A DNA stretch of 64,000 nt, taken from positions 25,216,281-25,280,280 of the forward strand of contig CM046338.1 of the NCBI GenBank assembly GCA_025403435.1, read 5' to 3'. Below, piece by piece: positions 1-12,125 of the stretch; position 1 is the stretch's first letter; each line of letters begins with the position of its first letter. The notes under the pieces were generated by a model. The model did no database searches. It was not told the DNA's origin and worked only from the letters and a program-made list of their open reading frames with translations. This DNA is from Artocarpus heterophyllus (taxonomy: Eukaryota; Streptophyta; Magnoliopsida; Rosales; Moraceae). The position numbers were made by a program, and so were the translations under genes.

Positions 1-880
1 TATTCGTTGCAAATCCTTATCATTTTATGTAAATTCTTTGTCATTATTGTTTCTTTAGAAAATATTAGGTAAATCCCCATAGTCCAGATTATAACCCCTA
101 GCTTTATCACAACCTCTTAACAAGTTTAGATTTATGGTAATTGATGATTAAAGTTTTAACAAGAGTGTTAGGGTGTGACTACATACTAGGATGCATGGGA
201 GAAATTCCATAGAGGGAGAATTCTACAATTTATTTAAGGGCAAATGGCCATTCTTGGGAGTTGATCAGATAAAAATTAGTCGATTATTGTTCAGTTGACT
301 TGCAACAAGAACAAAACGTAAAGTACAATAAAAGTAAATAAACATGTCGATTTATATTGGTTTATCTCCAAAATAGAGGCCAAGTCCACTGTGAGGTCTT
401 GAAGTTATACTATATCAAGTCAAAGTACAAGTATCAGGTACAACAAAGATGATGGAAAATAAGAGAGAAGGAGGAGGGGTTTCAGAGAGAGAAACTAGAG
501 AGAGCAAGTGTGCTTAATAAAATGTGTCTAAGGTCTGGAATCAATCCTATATTTATTGGGGACGGGTTTGGCCTCCTTATTGCCTAATTCTGAAGTTGAT
601 TCCAAGTAGACTAGGAATTGAGAAACTTCCTTATTTGGCGTCCTTAATTTGGTTGAGTGTGGTGGCAATTGGACATGGGTGTGACATGTTGAAGAAGCCT
701 GAGGCTTTAGGCGCACATTCTTGCATTTCAAGATGATTAGGCCCTACCCAAATCAATCTAGGTCATTGGTGAAGCACGATCTTGGCCATCCAAATCAATT
801 TGGACATTTGATGGGGATTTATACATTATTTGGTTCATTTTTTTTCCTCATTTTTACTTTCCATAACTGTTGTGGTGCAC
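1..880. other. Unclassified sequence, possibly the LTR side of the adjacent gypsy remnant
   Basis: No gene is supported here. Short open frames lack any family motif. The block lies where the 3' LTR of the minus-strand gypsy remnant (890-1795) would be expected. Around 330-500 it has the character of a plant gypsy LTR, but no partner LTR or target duplication is visible, so this is only a guess. Confidence 0.25.
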
Positions 881-889
881 CTCCCTTAT

Positions 890-1795
890 TCTCATTTCAA
901 ATCAGCCTTCATGGTAGGCCAATAGAAGCCTTGTCTTAGGTCCTTGAATCCAAGTGATCTTAGGACCGAGTGGTTCCCACAATCTCCTTCGTGGATCTCT
1001 CAGATGACGTTGTATTCTTTTTTAGGTGTGAGACATCAAAGATATGGCCCTAAGTATAACCTCCAATAAAGCTTGTTGTCTATTAAAGTGTACCTTGCTT
1101 GCAGCTTGTGGCCTTAGTTTTTCGGCTTCTTGCCTATCGGTTGAGAGTCCTCCTTCCTTTAGGTAATGAATGACTTGAGTGAAGAGTCATTGATTTCTTG
1201 TGGAGTCAACTTCTTAATGCAAGATTTTTCTATGTATCCCACTGGGTTTGAGCGCTTCAGTTGCTTTTGATTAATGAGCCAAGATTGGCTAGGGTATCCG
1301 CTTGCACACGTGACTCTCATAGAACTTGCTGAAACCCACAAATTTTGAATTTGGGGATGATATTGTTTATCTTTCCAAGTAAGCTATCATGTTTAAGTCT
1401 TTGGCAACATAGTCTTCTTTTATTAAATTGATCATTAGCTGTGAGTCGCTCATCATCTTTAGTCATTTGGCTCTAAGGGCTTTGGCAAATACAAGCCAAC
1501 TACCATGGCTTCATATTCTACTTTGTTATTGGTCATTTTAAAGTGTAGCTTGAAAAATTGCTTGATGATCTCTTTAATGGGAGTCTTCAAGTAAATCCCA
1601 ACTCTGCTGCCTCGAATATTAGAAGAACCGTGGACTTGGAGCATCAAGTCATCTGATTGGCTCTCCTTGTAAAGGGCAGCTATTGCTTCCAGATTCATTT
1701 GGGCTACAAAATTTGCAAGGACTTATAATTTCAATGCAGTTCTATTTTGATAAGTGATATCAACATCTAGCTTGATGGCTCACTTCATGAGTATC
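890..1795 (-). pseudogene. Decayed Ty3/gypsy pol fragment (RNase H to integrase zinc-binding region)
   Basis: Read on the minus strand, three frames join into a recognisable pol segment. First comes the tail of the reverse transcriptase/RNase H region (about 1795-1700, with LKWAIKLDVDITY). Then comes a second RNase H-like domain (1698-1459) with GSSNIRGS and NNKVEYEAMVVGL, matching the additional RNase H domain of Tat-lineage elements. Then comes the linker and N-terminal integrase zinc-binding region (about 1220-890) with [10 protein letters not shown] and [15 protein letters not shown]. Frameshifts and in-frame stops separate the pieces, so this is a dead copy. Reverse transcriptase core, gag and catalytic integrase core were not found around it. 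Family assignment to Ty3/gypsy is firm; assignment to the Tat lineage rests on the extra RNase H and is likely. Confidence 0.8.
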
Positions 1796-3600
1796 TGGAT
1801 ACGTCCTGCTTATGGATGATTGCTCGTAAAAGAAAAGCTATCCAAATTATGATTGGTTGGGATTGGAAATATGGTGTAAGCTTTCCGCCGACGATGATCA
1901 AGGCAATAGCTAGCTTCTCGATCATAGGATAGGATCCTGCATCTGATCACATGCAAGTGTGCACGATTGCAAGTAATAGAGTAGTAGCAAAGTGTTAATT
2001 TTCTCAAGGATTGGATTACTAAATTTTTAGTATCTATCATGGTTCAAGAACTTTTAATTTTATGTAGACAATCTCAATTTTAATGGCACTTTTAATTAAA
2101 ACAAAAAGTTAGAAATAAACCAATATGGAAAATAATGAAAATAAAATGAACGGAATAATTAAACTTAAGTAACCAATAATAAACAAGTCTAGAGGAACTA
2201 TTTCACCTAGTTTCTATTATGTTTGGAAATTACCTAAATTATTGTCAAATTAATCTCCCCAACTTATTAACCTATTACACTCATGTATGTCAACTCTCTT
2301 CTCCCAAGTACACAATTGAGAAATATCTAACTTAATTAATTCTAATATTCCTATTTAGAACCAATTATGAAGGACTCATTTGTGCAAGTTCTATTAATTA
2401 ACCACAAAGAGAATCATAAGTCTTCCAATTCTATAATTCCCTAAGTTATGTTTCCTAAACCTATATTTAGAACCTTCTTTTCTCAAGTGCTAATTCTAAA
2501 TATAAAATCAACTAATCGGTGATCAATCAATTAGAGACATTAATTTCAAGGAAACACAAATAACAAGAAATTAAGTTTGAGGAAACAAAAATAAAAGGAA
2601 ATAGACATTCAATTGCAATAATCTAAAGTTAATTATCCAAACACAATTTTAACTTGGGTCCATAACCTTCTACATTAACAAATTTAGCTATCATAATTTC
2701 AAATAATACTAAAATAAAAAACCAAAGTATAATAATGGAATCCATAGTAATTTACAAGAATTTCAAAAGACAATAAGAGAGTAAAGAAATAAACTAAAGA
2801 TGGAACTCCAATGATCATCTTCAAGCTCTTTTTCTCCTCATCTTTGAAACTCAAGTGGCTACTCTAAACCCCAAAATCAGCTTCCTCCTAACATTTTTCT
2901 CCAAGACCCTAAAAATGACTATTTATAACTACTCCTAAAAACCTAAAAATTTGCCCCAAAATCTCCCTCAAAAATAGTACATTCCTTTGGATCAAACAAG
3001 GAGCGCATGGGGGTAGAGTGAAACATGCACGGCCGCGTGTGTTTTAAATGGCGGGAAATGGTGCACACAGCCGTAGGAAATCATATGGCAGGGACGTGCA
3101 TGTTACTTTTAGGGAGGCCTGATGCCTCTTCTCGTGAGGCTACAAGGCTTCACTGGTGCAGGGGCGCCACCTTTTTGTGACCTCCCATTGGAACACGGTT
3201 TTGATGGCACTGGGTCACCTGTGTGTTGATCCAAAGCCTTCAAAAATGCCTTCTAAGCCCCCAAACTTGATCTTTTCGCCTTCTAAAACATAAAAACAAA
3301 ATAAAAATAAATAAATAGTAAAATAAAAATAAAAATAGCATAAAATATATTTAAAAACATTATTGACTAAATTTTATTCAAACTTAAATAAACATAAAAA
3401 AGACTACATACTCCAAAAATAAAAAAAATATATACAAGTTAAGGTAACTATTAAAATCATTCTATTAGCATCTCAACAGCCAACATTTTACTAACATAAT
3501 AAATTAGTTGTTGTCGTTTTCCTTCCTCTTGAGCAAAGGCCGCATTAATTGTTGTTGTCGAGACGACTTGCCGTCAACAAGTTTGGCAAGTAGCTAATAA
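1796..3600. other. No gene seen; AT-rich with a GC-rich patch at 3000-3230
   Basis: Mostly AT-rich sequence with short homopolymers. The patch at about 3000-3230 is GC-rich and may belong to an old LTR, but I found no paired repeat or coding motif. Open frames are short and lack family signatures. Confidence 0.5.
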
Positions 3601-4340
3601 GTACATGATTTGACATATTTTTCTATCGCTCTTTTTTGTATTTATTTTGTTTTGTTTTGTTTTTTTTTTTTTTCTTGTATTCTATTTATGTTTTGTAGGT
3701 ATTCTAATCTCAAACAAATTGCTTCATGCGACAAAAGCATGAAAAACAACGACATTGGAAAATTGGAGCAAGGGCCTGGCACCTCAACGCCTAGAAATGG
3801 CACCCCAGCAATATGGAACAGAGGCCCCAGCGTGCCCAGGAATGTTGATGTGTACCACAAAGTAAAAACACATGCCGCTATGCTCAAAAGTGATGTCCTT
3901 GTGCATGTTTGCGAATTTCACTCTGCATTGTAGTGCAAAAAGTTGTCAAACTTACTCGTTTTCATTCCAATATTGTAACCTTATAAATACATCACTTTGG
4001 AACACAAAAAACAAGGTTTTTCATCAGTTTTTCTTAGTTTTAAAGTAGAGAGATGGGAGAGAAGCTCCAGTGTAGCTCAAAGAGTATTATCTATGTGGAG
4101 GACTTTTGACGCTATTATCATTTTTCTTCCTATCCTTTCTCGATTTTCTTTTTATTTTTCAATATTTTTAGTTTAGTTTTATTTTTGGTTGAGGGTAAAT
4201 TTGAAACCCTAGACATGATTATGTGATTAATTTTAAAAATTATTTTTTAATTTTTTAATTAAGATTATTAATGTTCTTCCATCATTGATTTTTATTTTCT
4301 TGTTTTATTTTGATGCGTAACTATATAGAACTTGAAAATA
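3601..4340 (+). other. Possible retroelement LTR/leader with TATA box
   Basis: A GC-richer patch (about 3720-3940) is followed by a good TATA box (TATAAATAC, about 3982-3990), then a T-rich leader. This resembles the U3-R-U5 layout of plant LTRs. No paired LTR, primer-binding site or coding region was found, so it is a weak call. The open frame at 3610-3933 has no family motif. Confidence 0.25.
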
Positions 4341-4647
4341 ATATATTGTTAGATTAAGAGACCCAATTGAATTACCTCTCAAAGAGTGGAGAGCTGTCCT
4401 GATAGGCTCTCCCAATTCCTGCCCTATTCACAGTTATTTGCCACGTGCCCCTAAAGGTGAACTCCAATTGAACCGTGTTTCGACAGAAAACTACTTTTGT
4501 ATGTAAAATGTCATATCAACAAAACCAGTCTCTCTTTTCTCTGACAGAGGTAAAATTTCTTAATTTTACTAGTTAATGGCAATGTCCAAATTTACTATAA
4601 TGATTTTTTGTATTTGCTCCCGAAGATGATTTTTATCTTTCTTTTTT

Positions 4648-5160
4648 TTTGATTAATTATATAATTATTCCTTCTAGTTTTAATTTTTCTTAATGTGTCT
4701 CTGTATTTTTAAAAATTACAAAAGTATTATTTGAATTTAAAAATCTTATTTTAATTTTATCTTTATAAATAGAAAAAATTGGACAAAACGACATAATTAC
4801 CTTTAACTAATTATGAAAAATATCTCATGAAAATAAAAACATAAAAACTCTTAAAATAAAAACATAAAAAATCTTAAAACAAAACATTAAATTTAAAGAA
4901 AAAGTTCTTAAGTTTTATGACTTTTTAAATATTAAAATATTTTTTAAAAAAGTTTTCATAATAAAAAAATATATTTTAAAAATAAACTCAATATAATTAA
5001 GGGTATGTTTATTTTATTTTTATATTTTTTTAAAAAAATTTGTGAGGAATAAAATTAAAACAAGTTTTAAAATTCAAAATATACCTTTGTAGGTTCGTAA
5101 AATAAAAAGATAAATTAAAAAATAATTAATACTAAAAGATATAATTATTTAATTAATATT
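4648..5160. repeat. Diverged copy of the 469-bp inverted-repeat element at 17857-18325
   Basis: The block begins with GATTAATTATATAATTATTC and runs parallel, with many substitutions, to the element next to the TNL. Both share the segment around GACATAATTA followed by A-rich sequence, and both end in an inverted version of the start (AATTATTTAATTAAT). The boundaries are approximate because the ends have drifted. It is probably a small non-autonomous DNA transposon. Confidence 0.5.
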
Positions 5161-5310
5161 TTTTCATCCTCTAGTGCTTCTTGATTTACAATGACTTTTA
5201 CCGAATAAAGAAGACGCTGATACGAGAAGATATAGTTATATAATTAACATTTTGTTTCACCTTCTAGAGCTTCTTGATTTACGGTGACTTTTTCGAATAA
5301 GAGAGACTTT
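5138..5310. repeat. Imperfect tandem duplication, about 90-bp unit
   Basis: Two adjacent units share AGATATA(A/G)TTAT, then TTCTTGATTTAC, then a TGACTTTT...CGAATAA stretch, about 90 bp apart. The first unit overlaps the end of the inverted-repeat element at 4648-5160, which suggests the duplication copied that element's edge with its flank. Confidence 0.6.
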
Positions 5311-5319
5311 TCTTTCCCT

Positions 5320-8300
5320 CCAAAAGCTTCTCATATGCTGCTGGAAGTTTGGTTATCTTGTAGTTTAATGAGTACATTTAAAATATCCCGAAATATTCAT
5401 TGAAAAAAAAAAAAAGAATGGGACTTCCGTTAGTTATTCATTGTATAGCTGGGGATGATTCTTTTCTGTTCCCTTTAACTTCCAATGGTGTTGTTCGCTT
5501 GTTTTATATGTAAGAATGTGAGATCGAAAAGATCATAATAAGCGAGGGAGGCTGGGAGAGCGAGATAGAGCAATGGAATTTCACGGCTAAGACACGTGGC
5601 AAAAAATTGTGAAGAAGACAGCTATAGAGACAGCGTAGGGAGACAACAGATCTGTCCTTCCGCTCGAAACAAAGTTGTGCTAATCTGCTGTTTCATTTTT
5701 TGTCCTCTTAACTGTGATCCTTGTAATTTATTCGACCCATCATTTAAACTTAACAATTTAAACATATAAATAAGACTTAAATATTAAAAGTAATTCAACA
5801 ATTTACTTAAATGTCAAAATCTAATTAAAAAGACAGACAAAAAGACAAAAAAAGAAAATAGCAGATTTTGATTTGTATTTAAATGTTAGTTTCAACAAAT
5901 ATTGGTCTGTTGAAACCAATCAAGTTTAAAAAGAAATAGACTCACATGAAATCAATAGCAATATTACTTTTCAAATTGATTGCTTTTCTTAATTTTTTTG
6001 TATTGTTAATTTAGGGAATAAAAAAGAAGGATATGGCGTAACATAAGAATATAACAAAAAATAATTGTTACAAAAAATACAAGATAAACAGTACAATTTA
6101 GGTTGGGAAAATTAAAAAAAATTAGTAAAAGCAAACCTAAGAATTTAAAATAATAAATTTGAGTGAACAATTATTTAGAAGAGAAAATTATGAAAATATG
6201 GAGGATACACAATAAGGCACAATTTTTCCTTGCTTAACTAACTATTTAGTTGAAATAGAGTTTAGATCAAATGAGTGGGGGCACTTAGAAGACAATATTT
6301 TGATCTAAAAAAATGTAAGAAACAATTCAAAAGAAGGACAAATTTTACAAATTTCTTGCAAATGAATTTTATAAAATTTTACTAGGTACCTATGAAAGGC
6401 TTTTTTGCATCATTGCTTTGAACTTACCATTTTTGGCATTTTGTTCCTAAATTTTTGATTTTGACAATTTACAATTACAAATTTGTTACAAATAACTCCA
6501 TTAATATTTGTGTTACTTTTTGATAAAAATTGACCAGTGATTTATATATGAGTTGTTAATCAAGGACATGAATAATTATTTTCATGTATTTTAACCTAAA
6601 TTTATTAAGATCTTTAAACAAAGTCTTACCAGAATAGGAAGTTTTGCATTATTTTTAAAATAAATTTGGTTTAACGAACTGTCGTTGTTTGTATGATACA
6701 TGTTATTTTAGTTGAAAATCATAACATAAGGAGTTTTTTTGTTACTATTTCAGAGATTAGGCATACAAATGTTGCATTTTGAAAATTGAAAGGGTCGTTG
6801 TACACAAGCTTGAATTTAATATGAGGTAATTTGAATTTAATCCTAATTAGAATTGAGAAGGGCAATGAAAATTAAAAATGACAAGCAGGGATAGCTATTT
6901 GAGAGTTCATTTTTTAGCCTATGTTTGAAAGACTAGAAAAGTGATAGGAAAGAAATTTGGGGTGGTGTTGGTTTAGAGAAGAAAACATAATCTTAGGTTG
7001 TTTAGCAGAAAGAAAATTAAAATAAAATAAAAAAATTATTAGTGCAACTATATGGCGCTCACTAATATATCCTCCTTTCATTTTTAGAAACAAAAAAGAA
7101 GAGAAAATTTGACAAAACGAATAGTCAAATAATTATTTATCTGTAATCACTAGATATAATTTCAGAATAAGGTATATTGGACATTTTATTTTTCACTTTT
7201 TGTCTCTTATATTAAACAATATTAAAGAAGATCTTGTTGGCGTATAATTTGGTTAGGCCCAAGTCAGTGAGCAAAAGCCCAGCAAGGGAGGCTCGTGTTG
7301 TGTTTCTAACAAATCAAGCCTAACCGGTGTGCTCGATCCGAACACGTCAGTAATGCCATATCGAATTGATTGTTTTCGAGTCCATCTGACAAGAGGGTTT
7401 GATGAGCTCAATCTCATGTTTGGATTGCTTGATTCGACAAGTAGATCTTCCTTGACTCGTTTGAGACGAAAACTATAAGCACTCAACCACCACAAGTCGT
7501 AACTTTTGCTTGTTGGAAACAACTTACTAGAGTTGAATTTGATAGATGCATGGGGAGATCCACCAATCCATGTAGCAGAACATGGGATCATGGCTTGAGA
7601 CTCACACCCAATAAAAGATTGCCACGGGCCCAACAACTCCAAGCACCATTTAGCCCACTCTCTCCATTACAGATTGAGGTCCATGATGACAAGAGGTCCT
7701 CTATAAATATATAAAGGAAAAAAATTACAATACCTGTCCAAATTATTGTTATGAAATTAAAATCTAACATAATATTTAAAATATCTTAAAAATGACCTTA
7801 ATGATATAAGTATTATCTTAATGATATTACATATTGTACTATATAATTGCATATAAATAATTTTAATGATATCATTACGAGCAATTTGTAGAATTTTTAC
7901 AAATTAGAGTCATATTTTAATTCAATAAACGTAATTGGGCCAATTGTCTCATTAACCCTAAATAAAGAAAAAAGGCATCATTTGGGATTATCCAAATTCT
8001 GCTACCAATGCTAAAGCTCTGTAGAAATTTCCCCATAAAAAAAAGAATCCCATTTCCTCAAATCTTTCATCTCTCAACTTAAGCATTTGTATTTGTACTG
8101 AGTTTATCAAATAGTGAACAACACAGTAGATGTAGCTCTAACTATGAACCACTATAAAACCTTGCATGTGGTACCTTTATTTTTCAGCATTTACTTTTAT
8201 TTTCTTCTTTATGACCAGTATTTTAAGACGATTTAGCTATTATAAACATCACGAATGATGTTTGTGAAGCTTGTTAAGAGCTAAGAACAGTAATTTGAGG

Positions 8301-8370
8301 GCCCAATCATCTTAAAATAACTGATGATCTTTGATTTAGTCTATTTAAATTTAATTGTAAATTTAATGTC
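5320..8370. other. No supported gene; AT-rich intergenic sequence
   Basis: No coding signal with recognisable motifs. A G-box/ABRE-like core (ACACGTGGC) lies near 5595, but no gene follows it. At 7253-7642 on minus there is a frame of about 129 codons without a family motif and without an ATG at its 5' end. I do not call it a gene. The segment from about 7900 may include the 5' LTR of the gypsy remnant that starts at 8376. Confidence 0.45.
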
Positions 8371-8375
8371 TGTAG

Positions 8376-10460
8376 TTTAGCGTCCACGATGGGGCACTCA
8401 GATCATCAACTTGAGGATTCCTAATAGCTTCTGTAACAAGCAGTTATGACAAACGACATGAACAACCAAGACGTTCACGACAGCAAAATGAGGATACACA
8501 AGCCATAGCCAGTGAAGGGGACAAGCAGCTGGAAGTCCTCACTGGGAAAGCCGAGTCTTTGAAGACTCTACTGCAGGAGCAAGCCAATTGCTCACAGGAG
8601 CAAGACTGATGATAGAAGAATTGAGAAACAAAAATAGGTCGCTCAGAAATCAACTTAGTTTCTAGAGTTTCCAACTCTCGGCATATTCCTACTACTATCC
8701 ATACTTTGGATACTTAGACGCACCAACGGCTCTATCACACAACAAATGCCACAACAAGCAAGATGACAGCCAATATACAACCTAATGAGTAAGATGTAAC
8801 CACTACACACACCACCTCCAGCAACAGTGGCTGCCACAACTTTAACAACCCCAATGACTACCACAACTATAACGAATTCACCAAGTGCAAATGGAAAAAT
8901 AACTAGAACCATCATGTTCCCTAGCACAAGGCTCAGGCTGACACAACAACAGCCAGACATTACCTCAGTCCTAACTTTTCTGACTACTGAGGCAATCCAA
9001 TAGATGATGCATGAAATGCTTAAGCAGAACACCTAGTTGGTTGAAGAAAAAATTGACCAGAAGGTGGCGAAGGCAACGAGTAGGACTCTAACACTCGACG
9101 ACATTTCAAAGAACATATAGGAAACGCCGTTTATGAGAAGAATTATCACAGTTGTCCCACCTAGGTACGAAAACCTTGTGTTCGCTCGATTTTATGGGAC
9201 CATTGATCCAAACGACCACGTCCTTCAATACAAAAATGTGGTAAGTGCAGCCAACATCCTTGAACCACATACTATATGAGATGATGTGCAAACTATTTGC
9301 GTAAAGTCTGAAAGGGCCAACATTACAATGGTTCGACAATCTCCAGCCCAAATCAATTGACAATTTCAAAGAGCTAGCTGATGCATTCGTCAACGCTGAC
9401 TCGGTGCATATTAAGACTGGGAAGACAACTAAAGACCATTGGTGTGAGTCTTTGTGAGTCTATATCAAAAAGTTCAACAAGGCTATTTAAGAGATCTCGG
9501 AATTGGAGGATGGAATAGCCAGAGAAAGCCTTAAAAAAGGGGCTCCTACATAAGTCATCATTTAAAGAAGCATCTCTTTTGAATACCCACAGACAATCCA
9601 AGAGGCTCTTAATTGAGCAAAAGGATAGATTGATTTGGTGGAAGAGAATGAGCAGTGTGAACTAGAGATTGCTAGAACTAGGGCTCAAAACAAGAAAGAA
9701 AGATCACCACCAAGGTCCAGGCCAGAAAGAAGAGATCAAATGAGAACTTCACATCGGATCGAGTGGAAAAGGAATGATGAGAGAAAACCTTAAGGGGAGA
9801 CACTTTCACTGCCAGGATATGCATTAAACATTTCCCCTACAAAACTGATCACATAGCTCGAAGGAAAGGATGACATTCATTGGCCAAGCAAGATGGCTTT
9901 GAACCAGTCTTGAGATAAATTGAAGTACTACTAATTCCACTGGGACACTGGTCATTTAAAGATTGATTGCAAAGCTCTACAAATAGAGATAGTGTATGTG
10001 CTAAAGAGAGGTTATCTAAGGGAATACCTGCCTAAAAAAAGGTATCGAATGTATGGACTCAACCACAAAAGGGCCAATCAGAGGAACGTTCAAGCCCGAG
10101 AAAAGACACCATCACTACCTCTAGTGATCAAAGCCATTTGCAGAGGCTTAGTTTACAATACACTTGTAATCAAATTAAATATCGCAAACTGTGAAATCGG
10201 TCTAATATTGGTCGACAAAGTTAGCCAACAGACATTCTTTTCCTTTTGATGTTAAAGTAGTTGGAGATTGATGAGAAGGAAATTAAAAACCAACACTACC
10301 TTGTTCGAGTTGAATGCCTTGCTCGAGTCTCACTTGAAGTGGCAGCAACATTGTCTTGAGAAACTGATTTCCTTGTCTTCGACTTCGAAACCATGGTCAC
10401 TTCTTCGAAAATCAAGTAAACTTTGTTGGAAAGGCAAGGGGCCTCCTTCTCATGCTTAAT
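8376..10460 (+). pseudogene. Decayed Ty3/gypsy leader, gag and protease fragment
   Basis: At about 8376 a GCGTCCACGATGGGGC stretch resembles the leader that follows the 5' LTR in many plant gypsy elements. Gag begins near 8447 with an Arg/Gln-rich start (RRSRQQNE). It continues at 9120-9260 with RRIITVVPPRYENL and FYGTIDPNDHV, the conserved gag core. Around 9930-10010 a CCHC-like knuckle (FHWDTGHLKIDCKALQ) is followed by KRGYLREYLPKK. A protease region (10130-10250) has LILVDKVS where LVDNGSSAD is expected, so the catalytic loop is damaged. Multiple stops and frameshifts make it non-functional. The part from about 10098 onward is shared with the duplicate at 52885. Confidence 0.75.
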
Positions 10461-12006
10461 TATTAATGACTTAATTCTTCATCAAGATCATGATAATTGA
10501 GAGAAATGGATAATAAATATGATTACGAAAAAAGTTAATGTTTGAATTGAAACGAAAAAGTAAATGAACAACGGAATTTATAGTGGTTTGGTCCTTTATT
10601 CACTTGTTGTTCTTCAATATAATTCTTTGGAAAGATACACACTCGAAATCCTCACCAAATACTTGGATGTATTTTGCAAAATCTAATCTCAAAAAATAAA
10701 GCCTCTCACTCTCCAAAATTCAAACCCCCTGTTGTCTCTCATTCTATGATTTATAAAGGAGCCTTCTTCCAAGAAACAACTCCCAAAACTACTCGCCCTC
10801 CCATAACTATTGTCCCCACATTCTTATCTCGATTAGTATCATCTCATTTTTCCACATGGAGGTAACTGCTTGCCCATAGCCTTCACTTTTTGTTGCCTTC
10901 CCCAAATTCTAAAATGTGTAAAAGGATAGTTTCTCCAATAGTTACTCCAGATGACTTGTAATGAGACAGTTACCTTGGGTGATTTCTTCTAGAAAAAAAA
11001 TGTATGTGATTCATGATAGGTATAATGAGGTTTCAATATATCAATGTAGAATAAGGAAATGGTGCTTCGTTTGCACATTCTCTCTTACCTCGGCCTTGCT
11101 CTCGCACTAGCTCCTACTTCGGCCTTTCTCGAACATTAGCTCTTCATCCCAATGAGCGTGGAGAGCTTCTTTAATCCAAAGGTTGTATCCTTGTGAAGAG
11201 CATTAAATTCTTTAAGTTGAAGCTATTTCCTAGCTCTTAAAAACATAATGGTGCAACATTTACATATCTTTTAGATTACATGTCAAAAAAATTACCAAAT
11301 ATTCTAAACGAGTTACGTTTTTTAAAAGAGATTATTGTTAAAGATGTTTTAAATATGTTAAATAATGGTTTAAAAGGTTGGGTCATTACATAATGTTAGG
11401 ATTTTGTGGCAAGAAGATAATATCAAAAATGGTAAGTGTGATATTTGATTTTTTATTTATTTATTATCAATTTCAATTTATTGTGTACTTGTTTGTAATT
11501 TGATTTATGTTACAATTATTATTTTATTAGTTTTCAAAATATTTGGATTGCAAATATGTAATATTTTAGAACATAAATGAATTGTTAGGTCAAATAGCGA
11601 ATAAAACACAGGATATTAAAAGCCACGTGTGAGAAAATCATAAAAATTTCATTTTTTTCATGTTGAATGACATTTAACGATGCTTTAATTAAAACTACAC
11701 ATAAAAAAACTATTGTCTATTGTGACACCTTGCGCACCAAATTGTTAGCTGAGAAGATATATGAGGGCGGATGAAAATCAACATTGTATTCTACCATATA
11801 TGATGACTCTCGATAGAATGACAGTTTCAACAATCATCTTCTTTTCTTTTGACGTTGTTTTTGACTGTTGAAAACAGTTGTTAAATGAGCTATTTGCTGT
11901 AGGGAAACATATACTAGCTAGTCCTTGGGTTCAAACGGCTGTACCAACCATCCTAGTAATTCTGATCCTTGAGATTACATTTGACGGTGCTCATTTACCT
12001 AAAGGC

Positions 12007-12125
12007 TTGTTTAGTACATCGTATTGTATTGTATTATATTATATTGTATTTTCTATATATAATAAAATACAATACAATGCAATGCTATATAATTCAATAC
12101 AATATAATACGATGTGTCAAACATG
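12007..12125. mobile_element. 119-bp MITE, present in copy A only
   Basis: The insertion is absent from the matching position of copy B (about 54855), which supplies an empty site. The ends are inverted repeats: TTGTTTAGTACATCGTATTG at the left, and the reverse complement of ATACGATGTGTCAAACATG at the right. The middle is a run of TATTG/CAATA repeats. The flanks CTAAAGGC and TCAAGGGC look like a drifted 8-bp target duplication of CCAAGGGC, as expected for a hAT-type element. The superfamily call is inferred from that length only. Confidence 0.75.

Noticed and set aside
3610..3933. 107-codon plus-strand frame
   Set aside because: It begins in a T-rich tract and has no recognisable motif. The region looks like a retroelement leader.
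5590..5605. G-box ACACGTGGC as a gene promoter
   Set aside because: No coding sequence follows within several kilobases on either strand.
7253..7642. 129-codon minus-strand frame
   Set aside because: No ATG at the 5' end of the frame, no domain motif, and neighbouring AT-rich sequence without splice-supported partners. It may be LTR sequence.
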